Positions 25,614 through 33,038 of a stretch of DNA of 35,396 nt are shown in pieces. The DNA is from Desulfuromonas sp. Lineage in GTDB: Bacteria > Desulfobacterota > Desulfuromonadia > Desulfuromonadales > Desulfuromonadaceae. The DNA lies in assembly GCA_002869685.1 (NCBI GenBank), contig PKUE01000185.1, positions 1 to 35,396 of the forward strand. Reading direction: 5' to 3'. The notes under the pieces are model-generated. The model did no database searches. It had not been told where the DNA came from and saw nothing but the letters and a program-made list of their open reading frames with translations. The stretch's first letter is position 1. Each line of letters begins with the position of its first letter. The position numbers and the translations under genes are program-made.

Positions 25614-26750
25614 ATGGAAGCCTACATCACTGATCTCGCGTCTTTTTTGCCTAATGCACCGGTTACCAATCAACAGATGGAATCCATCCTGGGCCTGGTT
25701 GGCGATTTGCCATCCAGAACCCGGCGCATCATCTTGCGCAACAACCGGATTGAAACCCGCCATTACGCTATTGACCCTCAGACGCTACAGCCCACCCATA
25801 ACAATGCCGAGTTGACGGCTGAAGCCGTGCGCCGTTTAACCGCGTATCGCCCCGCTCACATCAACTGTTTGTGTTGTGGCACGTCATCTCCCGACCAGCT
25901 TATGCCGGGTCATGCCTCAATGGTTCACGGCGAACTGGCAGGCGGTCCCTGCGAGGTGATCACCACCACCGGTATCTGCATCAGTGGTGTTGCCGCACTT
26001 AAACAAGCCTGCATGCAGGTCGCTCTCGGCGAATCACCCAGCGCCATCGCCACCGGCTCGGAACTCGCATCGACATTCATGCGTGCGTCCCTGTGTGGTC
26101 AGGTATCTGCGCAACGCGCCGAACAACTGCAGCAGCAGCCGGCTTTATCCTTTGATGCCGACTTTCTTCGTTGGATGCTGTCAGACGGTGCCGGTGCGGC
26201 GTTTATCGCTCCTAAACCGGCGACAGAGGGGCTTTCTCTAAAAGTGGAATGGATTGATCAACTCTCCAGTGCGCATCTGCTTGAACCATGCATGTATGCG
26301 GGAGCGATCAAGGAACAGGGAAAACTACGCGGTTGGCGGGAATTTGACTCGATTGAGGAGGCCGTTGAAAATCACGCTTTTCTGATCAAGCAGGATGTCA
26401 AACTTCTCAACGAGGAGATCATCCCTACGGCAGTGGATCGAACCTTATTGCCCATTGCCGAACGCCGCCAGTTGAGCGCCGAAAGCATTGACTGGTTTCT
26501 CCCCCACTACTCGTCAGATTACTTTCGCGACCGGTTATATCAGCGGATGAAGGAAAAAGGATTCCACATCCCTTATGAACGTTGGTTTACCAATCTGACC
26601 AGCAAGGGGAACACTGGCGCGGCATCTATCTACATCATCCTTGAAGAACTGTTCCATTCCGGACAACTTGAAAAAGGGCAACGCTTGCTGTGTTTCATTC
26701 CAGAAAGCGGACGTTTCTCCACCTGCTACATGCTGCTGACCGTGTGTTGA
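25614..26750 (+). CDS. beta-ketoacyl-ACP synthase III-like condensing enzyme
   Basis: The protein has 378 residues, somewhat longer than FabH (about 320). The thiolase-fold catalytic triad is complete: C122 (TTGICISGVAAL), H298 (WFLPHYSSDYF) and N333 (SKGNTGAAS). It should condense an acyl thioester with a malonyl- or other extender unit. The sequence differs from housekeeping FabH: the active-site Cys sits in GICISG rather than AACAG, and there is an insertion around 180-270. It may belong to the specialised KAS III relatives used in natural-product or unusual lipid synthesis. AGGA at the stop of the radical SAM gene serves as ribosome site, 11 bases of spacing. No acyl carrier protein gene is adjacent. 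Confidence 0.85.
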   Translation: MEAYITDLASFLPNAPVTNQQMESILGLVGDLPSRTRRIILRNNRIETRHYAIDPQTLQPTHNNAELTAEAVRRLTAYRPAHINCLCCGTSSPDQLMPGHASMVHGELAGGPCEVITTTGICISGVAALKQACMQVALGESPSAIATGSELASTFMRASLCGQVSAQRAEQLQQQPALSFDADFLRWMLSDGAGAAFIAPKPATEGLSLKVEWIDQLSSAHLLEPCMYAGAIKEQGKLRGWREFDSIEEAVENHAFLIKQDVKLLNEEIIPTAVDRTLLPIAERRQLSAESIDWFLPHYSSDYFRDRLYQRMKEKGFHIPYERWFTNLTSKGNTGAASIYIILEELFHSGQLEKGQRLLCFIPESGRFSTCYMLLTVC

Positions 26751-26781
26751 CACGTAACAGAGTCCACGGAATTTAGTCACA

Positions 26782-26814
26782 AAAAAGCCCCGACCTGACG
26801 GTACGGGGCTTTTT
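26782..26814. terminator. bidirectional intrinsic terminator
   Basis: The 11-bp AAAAAGCCCCG/CGGGGCTTTTT stem (26782-26792 with 26804-26814) has an 11-base loop. T-runs follow on both strands, so it serves both the KAS III-like gene (plus) and the IHF/HU gene (minus), whose stop is 2 bases away. Confidence 0.9.
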
Positions 26815-26815
26815 G

Positions 26816-27091
26816 CTAATTATCGACACGCTCTCGAAGTTCTTTACCAACCTTGAAAAACGGTAATTTCTTCGTTTTGACCTCGATGGCCTCACCCGTT
26901 TTCGGATTTCTCCCGGTGTAGGACTTATAATCTTTAACCACGAAGCTGCCAAAACCGCGAATCTCTATCCGGCCCCCTTTGACCAACTCCTGGGTCATGG
27001 AATCGAACATCAGATTTACAATCTCTTCAGCTCGCTTATAAGTCAAATCTTTCTCAAGAGAAAGAGCTTCAATCAGTTCCGACTTATTCAT
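26816..27091 (-). CDS. ihfB: integration host factor beta / HU-family DNA-bending protein
   Basis: The product has 91 residues, the standard length. It is a DNA-binding protein of the HU/IHF fold. MNKSELIEAL at the start, GGRIEIRGFGSF in the middle and the DNA-arm segment GRNPKTGEAIEV are diagnostic, and the RIEIRGFGSF form favours IHF-beta over HU. The C-terminus FKVGKELRERV is typical. The ATG follows TAGGAGGAAGT, a strong ribosome site. It has its own promoter at 27174-27201 and a shared terminator. The partner IHF-alpha is not in the window. HU cannot be completely ruled out. Confidence 0.9.
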   Translation of the reverse strand: MNKSELIEALSLEKDLTYKRAEEIVNLMFDSMTQELVKGGRIEIRGFGSFVVKDYKSYTGRNPKTGEAIEVKTKKLPFFKVGKELRERVDN

Positions 27092-27173
27092 ACTTCCTCC
27101 TAGCCGCTCATCTTACACGGTATTCCGATTAAGGGTGTCAGCAGAGAGTTCCTGTTATCTAAGCGATATTAAC

Positions 27174-27201
27174 AACATACATGATTAATTTTACCTGTCA
27201 A
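27174..27201 (-). promoter_or_regulatory. promoter of the IHF-beta/HU gene
   Basis: On the minus strand TTGACA (27196-27201) and TATGTT (27174-27179) are 16 bases apart, about 80 bases ahead of the ATG. The gap to the XRE genes and this promoter suggest a separate transcript. Confidence 0.6.
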
Positions 27202-27225
27202 CACGAGAAGAGACTGTTTTTATTA

Positions 27226-27792
27226 TTAAATCACTGTAAAAGGTGAAACGGTCCAAACGACTTTGGCATCAACCGAACCAATATTCTCCCAGGTATGGGG
27301 AAGATGAGACTTGAACGACAAGCTGTCACCGGGATTCAATTCGAAAACTTCATCAACAACAGTGACCTTCAGACACCCATCCAACAGGTAGATCAGTTCA
27401 TCACCGGGATGATACATGCTGGATTCACCACTTTTACCACCGACTGGAACCGTGCAGAAAAACGAGGAAAACTGTGGGTCACGCAGCCCGGAGGTAAAAG
27501 ATTCCGTGATCATATTGCTGTTGTCTTCATAAACAGTTGCATCACGCTCGCCACTGGAGCTGAACACCACCTCATGGGTGGTTTTAACCTCTTCAACAAA
27601 ATAATCGACGCTTTTGTTGAAAACCCGGGCGAGCTTCATCAAAATTTCGACCGACGGGATGGTCAACCCGCGTTCAACACGAGAAATCATATTTGAAGAG
27701 ACCCCGGAACTGTTTGCCAGTTCCTGAATGGTCAAATCTCGTCCCAAGCGGATCGCTTTGAGTTTTTTTCCGATAATCTTTTTCAGTTTCAT
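27226..27792 (-). CDS. XRE-family HTH regulator with C-terminal cupin domain (second of pair)
   Basis: The product has 188 residues. An XRE helix-turn-helix occupies about 8-65 (LTIQELANSSGVSSNMISRVERG), followed by a linker and a cupin_2 domain at about 110-185 (MYHPGDELIYLLDGCLKV, then ELNPGDSLSFKSHLPHTW). Cupin-XRE regulators sense small metabolites with the cupin and repress or activate nearby genes. TAAGGAGTCGCT precedes ATG 27792, and the upstream regulator ends 9 bases before, so the two are co-transcribed. It is clearly paralogous to the gene at 27802-28377: the HTH blocks SSNMISR-ERGLT-PSVEILMKLA are almost the same. The ligand is unknown. Confidence 0.9.
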   Translation of the reverse strand: MKLKKIIGKKLKAIRLGRDLTIQELANSSGVSSNMISRVERGLTIPSVEILMKLARVFNKSVDYFVEEVKTTHEVVFSSSGERDATVYEDNSNMITESFTSGLRDPQFSSFFCTVPVGGKSGESSMYHPGDELIYLLDGCLKVTVVDEVFELNPGDSLSFKSHLPHTWENIGSVDAKVVWTVSPFTVI

Positions 27793-27801
27793 AGCGACTC
27801 C

Positions 27802-28377
27802 TTAGGCTTGCTGCTGAGCGACATTCGGTGCTGGAGAGACAACCCACATCACCAGAGTCTGGCCGGGATGAGTGTTAATCCAGCGATGCGGCAGGTTGGC
27901 TTTAAACGAAAGGGAATCTCCATCACGAAGCTCATAACTGCGACCCTCAATGATGAATTCCATCTGGCCCTGCAGAACCATGGCGAATTCTTCACCAATA
28001 TGAACCATATCCCCTTCACCGCTGTTACAGCCTTGTTCAAGCGTGTCATAAAATACGGTAAAGCCGGGGTCGCGCAACCCCTGGGTTAAACTGACGATCT
28101 GATGTTTGTCCTCAAAAAAGAAAATCGGTTCGCCGGAGCCTTTCGGTGTATGGACAACCGTTGATCCTTTTTCCGCTTCCTCGACAAAGTAACTGATGCT
28201 CATACCGAACGCACCAGCCAGTTTCATCAGAATTTCAACAGAAGGCGTCGTTAGTCCCCGCTCAATCCGTGAAATCATGTTAGACGACACCTGCGACTTG
28301 TTCGCGAGGCCTTCAATCGTCATATCGTTATTTAGCCGCATTTTTTTGAGTTTTTTACCGATGAGTTCTTTAACCAT
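27802..28377 (-). CDS. XRE-family HTH regulator with C-terminal cupin domain (first of pair)
   Basis: The product has 191 residues from ATG 28377, chosen over an in-frame ATG at 28419 because GAGGGAG lies 6 bases upstream and the sequence MVKELIGKKLKKMRL matches the start of its partner. The HTH is at about 10-67 and the cupin at about 105-180 (HIGEEFAMVLQGQMEFII, then ELRDGDSLSFKANLPHRW). It is the first gene of a two-gene operon and probably autoregulated from the promoter at 28410-28438. Two paralogues differing mainly in the sensory half could form heterodimers or respond to two related ligands; that is inference. Confidence 0.9.
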   Translation of the reverse strand: MVKELIGKKLKKMRLNNDMTIEGLANKSQVSSNMISRIERGLTTPSVEILMKLAGAFGMSISYFVEEAEKGSTVVHTPKGSGEPIFFFEDKHQIVSLTQGLRDPGFTVFYDTLEQGCNSGEGDMVHIGEEFAMVLQGQMEFIIEGRSYELRDGDSLSFKANLPHRWINTHPGQTLVMWVVSPAPNVAQQQA

Positions 28378-28409
28378 AACAACTCCCTCTTCCATAATAA
28401 TAGAATGTT

Positions 28410-28438
28410 GTTTTATCATTACAAAATATGCATGTCAA
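28410..28438 (-). promoter_or_regulatory. candidate promoter of the XRE-cupin pair
   Basis: A perfect TTGACA (28433-28438 on the minus strand) lies 17 bases ahead of TAAAAC (28410-28415), a weak -10, about 33 bases before the first ATG. ATGCAT (28429-28434 on the plus strand) overlaps the -35 and could be part of an operator. Confidence 0.5.
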
Positions 28439-28863
28439 TGGCAGATATCCCATTTGTCGCAGAATTCGTATATTTGAAACATGTGAATATCATCAATCTC
28501 GACATAATCATTTAACTTCAATATGTTATGAAGATCGGAAATTTTCTCTAAATAACGGGCGAAATGACAGTTTTTCCTGTTTCATGAGAGGAAACGGTTT
28601 TCGAATACTTCTTGTGAACAACAAGAGCACACAAAAGACATATTCCAATACTCACAACATTGATATTATGAATATTCATTCCGGTATTTCGCCAAATAAG
28701 GGCGTCATTAGGCCGTATTGCTGGAAAATCTGTTGTTGAAATTCAGGAGGGTTGCCAAAGTATTGGCGTTAAATGGCAGGCTTTATCATGGTTGAGCGCT
28801 GAAATAGCACTATCTGGGGAGAAAAAATGTTTAATAGGTTAAATTTAACGTCAATATATAAAA
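28439..28863. other. AT-rich intergenic region with two inverted repeats
   Basis: No supported gene lies in these 425 bases. Two possible operators are visible: TCTTGT-GAACA-ACAAGA (28610-28626) and the perfect palindrome ATGAATATTCAT (28668-28679). An open frame starting ATG 28827 after GGGGAGAAAAA runs antisense into mtaB through a terminator and is not accepted as a gene. The stretch is clearly more AT-rich than its surroundings. Confidence 0.5.
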
Positions 28864-28891
28864 TTGGCATAACGAATGCATATTCTATAAC
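28864..28891 (+). promoter_or_regulatory. candidate promoter of a short plus-strand RNA
   Basis: TTGGCA (28864-28869) and TATAAC (28886-28891) are separated by 16 bases; each matches five of six consensus bases. Transcription would start near 28898. Confidence 0.4.
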
Positions 28892-28897
28892 ACACAA

Positions 28898-28958
28898 AAA
28901 GAAAATCCTTTATTTGAGCCTCGGTGCTTTCTCCTCCTTAGCCCGAGGCTATTTTTTT
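28898..28958 (+). ncRNA. candidate small RNA of about 60 nt
   Basis: A plausible promoter (28864-28891) and a strong intrinsic terminator (28917-28958) bracket about 60 bases with no protein gene on this strand. The transcript would consist of an A-rich 5' tail and one hairpin, and its last 10 bases overlap the 3' end of mtaB on the opposite strand. It could be a small RNA, a terminator-derived by-product, or simply the end of a longer leader. The evidence is positional only. Confidence 0.3.
28917..28958 (+). terminator. intrinsic terminator, plus-strand orientation
   Basis: The AGCCTCGG/CCGAGGCT stem (28917-28924 with 28943-28950) encloses an 18-base pyrimidine-rich loop and is followed on the plus strand by ATTTTTTT. 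On the minus strand, after mtaB, it lacks a good U-tract. No plus-strand gene upstream explains it. Confidence 0.7.
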
Positions 28959-30247
28959 GCCTCAACAAGTCTTCCAAGCAGATTTTTCCCTGCAATTCCG
29001 GTCACGCACACATCAACTACCTCACCAGCACTATGGCTTTCGTTCTCAAGTTGTACGGTCAAATATTCAGCACTGGTCCCTTGCCACAGCCCATTTTTTG
29101 CCCGATTTTCCAACACGACGTCAAGATGCTGACCTAAAAAGCGACGCGCATAGGCCTTGGTTTTATCCGCACCCAGCTGCCTCAGTTCCGCTGCTCGGTC
29201 CTTGGCCGTCGCACCGTTGACTTGCGGAGTCATCGTTGCTGCTGGCGTTCCCGGACGAGCGCTGAAAGGAAAAACGTGCAGATAATGAACAGGCAAAGAC
29301 GCTACAAAGTCGACGGTCTGACGATGTTCGTCATCACTCTCAGCCGGAAAGCCACTGATCAGATCGATCCCGATGGAAACCTGCGGGATGCGCTGACACA
29401 GCTGATCGATGGTTTGACGGAAATCTGCCGTGGTATAGCGACGATTCATCCGTTGCAGCACCGTATCGGAACCGGATTGAAGCGGAATGTGAAAATGGGG
29501 ACAGATACGTGGCGACGATTGGACGCGATCGATCAACGCGGTTGTTACCTCCTGCGGCTCGACGGATCCCAGACGTAAGCGCTGGACCGCTGTTTTTTCG
29601 AGTAGAATGGTCAGCAAGTCAGCCAACGTCATCGCCGGAGTAAAATCGTGGCCATAATTGCCAATGTGGATCCCGGTCAAGACAACTTCACGATAACCGC
29701 CAGCCACCAGAGCATTGACCTGATCAACCACGGCATCAACAGCAACAGAGCGACTGCGACCACGTGCGTAGGGAATGATACAGTAACTGCAGAAAGCGTC
29801 ACAACCGCTCTGAATCTGAACAAACGCACGGCTGTGTTCGGAGAATGATGCAATGGTCAAATCGGGACAATTATGCTCACTGCCGATATCTCCAACCTGG
29901 ACGCATGGCCCTTGCGCTTTGAGAATATCAACCAGATGCTGCTTCTCCATATTGCCGATCACATGGAGTACGCCGGGCAGTTGAGCGATACCCTCCGGTT
30001 GGATTTGAGCGTAACAGCCGGTGACAATGATACGGCAGGCGGGATTAAGCCGTCGTGCCCGTCGAATCAATTTACGCGACTGAGCATCCGTTGCGGCCGT
30101 AACTGTGCAGGTGTTGATGATCGCCAGTTCCGCGCCCTGTTCAAATGGTACAACAGTATACCCCCGCTCTGTAAGCAAGGCTTCCATGGCCGCAGATTCA
30201 AACTGATTGGCTTTACAACCGAGTGTTATGATGCTAACCGATTCCAT
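28949..30247 (-). CDS. mtaB: tRNA (N6-L-threonylcarbamoyladenosine-C2)-methylthiotransferase MtaB-like
   Basis: The protein has 432 residues and is a MiaB-family radical SAM enzyme. The UPF0004 domain binds one cluster through C11, C47 and C78 (ITLGCKANQ, NTCTVT, VTGCYAQ). The radical SAM cluster uses C149, C153 and C156 (GCDAFCSYC). A C-terminal TRAM-like region ends with VCVTGIAGKNLLGRLVEA. The opening LGCKANQ-E and overall form fit MtaB, which thiomethylates t6A37, rather than MiaB or RimO. The start ATG 30247 overlaps the mnmA stop (TGATG), so it is coupled. TsaD at 15848-16891 makes its t6A substrate. Confidence 0.9.
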   Translation of the reverse strand: MESVSIITLGCKANQFESAAMEALLTERGYTVVPFEQGAELAIINTCTVTAATDAQSRKLIRRARRLNPACRIIVTGCYAQIQPEGIAQLPGVLHVIGNMEKQHLVDILKAQGPCVQVGDIGSEHNCPDLTIASFSEHSRAFVQIQSGCDAFCSYCIIPYARGRSRSVAVDAVVDQVNALVAGGYREVVLTGIHIGNYGHDFTPAMTLADLLTILLEKTAVQRLRLGSVEPQEVTTALIDRVQSSPRICPHFHIPLQSGSDTVLQRMNRRYTTADFRQTIDQLCQRIPQVSIGIDLISGFPAESDDEHRQTVDFVASLPVHYLHVFPFSARPGTPAATMTPQVNGATAKDRAAELRQLGADKTKAYARRFLGQHLDVVLENRAKNGLWQGTSAEYLTVQLENESHSAGEVVDVCVTGIAGKNLLGRLVEAKK

Positions 30248-31281
30248 CACATGATCCATCCACCACCAAGGACGCAATTGTCTTGGTAGAACACGGCACA
30301 CTGCCCCGGAGTGACACCGTACTGCGGCTCATCGAAGACCACTTCAACCCGTCCCTGTGGGCCAAGGTTCAAGGTTGCCATAGCCTGGTGGTGCCGATAG
30401 CGAATGCGGCAATCCACCCGCAGGTTCTCCACCTGCTGCGGAACAGACCATACAACATCACGAACCTGCAGATTGGAACACGCGAGGTTCGGTTTTTCCC
30501 CCACAATCACTTTCTGCTGTGCAGCATCAATGGCCACAACATAGAGAGGCTCTGACCAGCCGATCCCCAAGCCCTTGCGCTGACCGATGGTATAGCGATG
30601 GCTACCATGATGGTGGCCGAGAACCTGACCATTAACATGGCAGATCTCGCCATGACAGGGCCACTCCCCCTGCTGTTCAAGGAAGCGGATATAATCGTTA
30701 TCGGTGACAAAACAGATGTCCTGACTTTCCGATTTGGCCTGAGAACTGAGGTGAAACGATTCCGCCAGATTACGCACCTCGGGCTTGGACAGCGTGCCTA
30801 AAGGAAACAAAACCCTGCCCAGTTGTTGTTGGTTAAGTGTAAAAAGAAAGTAACTCTGATCTTTGTGTGGATCTTCCCCTCGGCACAGCCGGGACAACTC
30901 ACCGCAGTGATCGATACGCGCGTAATGCCCGGTCGCCAGGAAGTCGACGCCCAACGCATCGGCGACCTGCAGCAGATAGCCGAATTTAAATTGCTGATTG
31001 CAACGCACACAGGGATTAGGGGTATGCCCGATACGATACTCCTGGCAAAAATCCGCCATAATTGACTCGGCAAAAGGTTGGCGACAATCCAGGCTGTGAA
31101 AAGGAATGTTCAGTTCATCGGCGACCCGCTGGGCATCTCGATTACCCTGTTGCGCCTGTTCACCGGGCAACAACAGCATATGGGCACCAATAACATCATA
31201 GCCCTCTTTGAGCAGTAACGCGGCCATGACCGAAGAGTCCACACCACCACTTAATGCCGCTAACACCTTTTTTTTTGCCAT
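30247..31281 (-). CDS. mnmA: tRNA-specific 2-thiouridylase MnmA
   Basis: The protein has 344 residues. It activates U34 of Lys, Glu and Gln tRNAs by adenylation and inserts sulfur delivered from a cysteine desulfurase. The PP-loop SGGVDSS is at 11-17. The catalytic cysteine C91 (NPCVRCN) and the second cysteine at about 188 (SQDICFV) are both present, as is GHYARI. The start is ATG 31281 (MAKKKVL) with TAAGGTG upstream; an open stretch of 10 more residues upstream is not family-like. It follows iscS in the same direction with 84 bases between, and overlaps mtaB at its 3' end. The proximity to iscS suggests a dedicated sulfur source. Confidence 0.95.
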   Translation of the reverse strand: MAKKKVLAALSGGVDSSVMAALLLKEGYDVIGAHMLLLPGEQAQQGNRDAQRVADELNIPFHSLDCRQPFAESIMADFCQEYRIGHTPNPCVRCNQQFKFGYLLQVADALGVDFLATGHYARIDHCGELSRLCRGEDPHKDQSYFLFTLNQQQLGRVLFPLGTLSKPEVRNLAESFHLSSQAKSESQDICFVTDNDYIRFLEQQGEWPCHGEICHVNGQVLGHHHGSHRYTIGQRKGLGIGWSEPLYVVAIDAAQQKVIVGEKPNLACSNLQVRDVVWSVPQQVENLRVDCRIRYRHHQAMATLNLGPQGRVEVVFDEPQYGVTPGQCAVFYQDNCVLGGGWIM

Positions 31282-31306
31282 TTTTTTGCACCTTAAAGAC
31301 AACGAA

Positions 31307-31327
31307 GGCACTTCGTATCGAAGTGCC
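31307..31327 (-). terminator. hairpin between iscS and mnmA
   Basis: A 9-bp stem (GGCACTTCG at 31307-31315 with CGAAGTGCC at 31319-31327) with a 3-base loop lies in the 84-base gap. There is no strong U-tract on the minus strand, so it may attenuate or act as an RNA-processing site rather than end the transcript. Confidence 0.45.
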
Positions 31328-31365
31328 CGTTTATTCCCCCCTGCAACTGCCGCAATACGGAAGGT

Positions 31366-32571
31366 CTAATGGGGATCAATTTCGCATTCAACAACCAGAC
31401 AATCGGCGGAGATCTCGCGCTCGAACATCGGGCTCATTTCGCGCAACTTATCGACGATCGGTGGCAATTGTTCAAGCACATAGTCGATCTCTTCTTCTGT
31501 TGTTTGCGGCCCGAGGCTAAAACGAACACTGGAATGCAACTTCGCATCTTTCACCCCCATGGCCGCCAACACATGCGAGGGACCATCTGACCCGGATGTG
31601 CAGGCCGAACCGGACGATGCCGCGATACCGACCATATCCATGTACAACAACAATCCCTCACCTTCAATGTAGGAAAAGCTGACGTTGAGCGTATTGGGTA
31701 AACGACGATCGACATGCCCATTAAGAGAAACATCAGGCAAAGCCAGGACGCCCTGCTGCAAACGATCACGCAACTGTTTCATCCGGGCGATATCATCAGC
31801 CAGATTTTCTTGCGCCAGGGCGCAGGCATGGCCAAACCCAACGATGCCAGCGACGTTTAACGTCCCGGCGCGGCGATCTTGCTCCTGATGACCACCATGG
31901 ATTAGCGATTCGAGCTCCGTTCCCTGACGGATATACATGGCACCAACACCTTTTGGAGCACCGATTTTATGACCGGAAAAAACCATCAGGTCAACACCAC
32001 AGCGGTTGACATCAATGGGCACTTTCCCCAACGCCTGAACAGCGTCGCAATGGAAACGGACCTGGTGTTTGCCGGCAATTCGGCCAATCTCCTCAATGGG
32101 GAACAAACAACCGGTTTCATTATTGGCCCACATCACCGAAATCAAAATGGTTTGCGGCGTGATAGCCGCTTCAAGCGTGGCAAGATCAAGCATTCCCTCA
32201 CCATCGACTGGCAGGTAAGTCACCTCTGCGCCCCGCTGCTCTAGATACTGGCAGGTGTCGTAAACAGCCGGATGTTCAACGGCGGTGGTAATAATATGAT
32301 TCCCCTTGGACTTAAGGGCTTCATAAGAACCAATCAGAGCGTGATTGTCCCCTTCGCTGCCACAACCGGTAAAAATGATTTCACTACTTTGAGCCTGAAT
32401 CAGATCGGCAACCTGTTGTCGCGCTTTTTCCACCGCACCCTGAACTTCTCTTCCAGCCCAGTGGATGCTGGAGGGATTACCAAAGGCCTGCTGATAATAA
32501 GGCAACAACGCCGTCAAAACCTCGGGATGAACCGGGGTTGTCGCGTTGTTATCCAGATAAACGTTCTTCAC
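31366..32571 (-). CDS. iscS: cysteine desulfurase, IscS/NifS type
   Basis: The protein has 401 residues from GTG 32571, which has AAGGGAG 7 bases upstream; the open frame further upstream runs through iscR and is not used. It is a group I PLP-dependent desulfurase that supplies persulfide sulfur for Fe-S clusters and tRNA thiolation. Markers are VYLDNNATTPVHPEV, the PLP lysine K202 (SGHKIGAPKG) and the long-loop cysteine C324 (SSGSACTSGS). The last 25 residues (EREISADCLVVECEIDPH at the end) extend a little beyond the catalytic fold. It is 16 bases after iscR. No iscU scaffold gene follows; mnmA does, which points to tRNA thiolation as a main customer. Confidence 0.94.
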   Translation of the reverse strand: MKNVYLDNNATTPVHPEVLTALLPYYQQAFGNPSSIHWAGREVQGAVEKARQQVADLIQAQSSEIIFTGCGSEGDNHALIGSYEALKSKGNHIITTAVEHPAVYDTCQYLEQRGAEVTYLPVDGEGMLDLATLEAAITPQTILISVMWANNETGCLFPIEEIGRIAGKHQVRFHCDAVQALGKVPIDVNRCGVDLMVFSGHKIGAPKGVGAMYIRQGTELESLIHGGHQEQDRRAGTLNVAGIVGFGHACALAQENLADDIARMKQLRDRLQQGVLALPDVSLNGHVDRRLPNTLNVSFSYIEGEGLLLYMDMVGIAASSGSACTSGSDGPSHVLAAMGVKDAKLHSSVRFSLGPQTTEEEIDYVLEQLPPIVDKLREMSPMFEREISADCLVVECEIDPH

Positions 32572-32587
32572 GATGACTCCCTTACCT

Positions 32588-33037
32588 TTATTCCGTTTTT
32601 CTCTGTTCCTCGCGCTGCCGATGGATACGCGCACGCGCATCATTGGTGAGGTCTTCAATGGAGACTGAGGATAAAAAACCACGAATACGTTCGCCCAGCT
32701 CTTGCCACACAGTATGAGTGACACACTGGTCAGAGCAGGCACAATTGCCAAATTCATCCATGCATGAAACTGGGATCAGCGTCTCTTCAACACTGTCAAT
32801 GATCTGGTCCACTTTGATATCCGCAGCAGGACGCGCCAGGATATAGCCACCACCGGGGCCACGTACGCTCCGCACCAGCTTACCACGGCGTAATTTGGCA
32901 AATAATTGCTCGAGATAAGTCAGAGAAATATTTTCATGGGTCGAAATTTCACGGATGGAAACGGGGCTGTCCTTTTGTTCCAGATTAAGACGAACCATAG
33001 CCCGAACTGCATATTGAGCTTTTGTTGACAAACGCAT
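32588..33037 (-). CDS. iscR: Rrf2-family Fe-S regulator, IscR-like
   Basis: The product has 149 residues. The winged-helix domain begins MRLSTKAQYAVRAM and carries the wing RGPGGGYILARPA. The cluster region has C92, C99, C101 and C105 with H108 (DQCVTH), which parallels C92, C98, C104 and H107 of E. coli IscR, so a [2Fe-2S] sensor is likely. It should adjust sulfur-mobilisation genes to cluster demand. ATG 33037 is one base after the cysE stop, with AAAGGGG inside the end of cysE as ribosome site. One more cysteine than E. coli IscR is present, so the exact ligand set is uncertain. It probably controls its own operon through the cysE promoter region. Confidence 0.92.
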   Translation of the reverse strand: MRLSTKAQYAVRAMVRLNLEQKDSPVSIREISTHENISLTYLEQLFAKLRRGKLVRSVRGPGGGYILARPAADIKVDQIIDSVEETLIPVSCMDEFGNCACSDQCVTHTVWQELGERIRGFLSSVSIEDLTNDARARIHRQREEQRKTE

Positions 33038-33038
33038 A

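Noticed and set aside
28827-29132. Plus-strand open frame of 101 codons after GGGGAGAAAAA
   Set aside because: It runs through a strong terminator and antisense through the 3' end of mtaB; the ribosome-site match alone is not enough.
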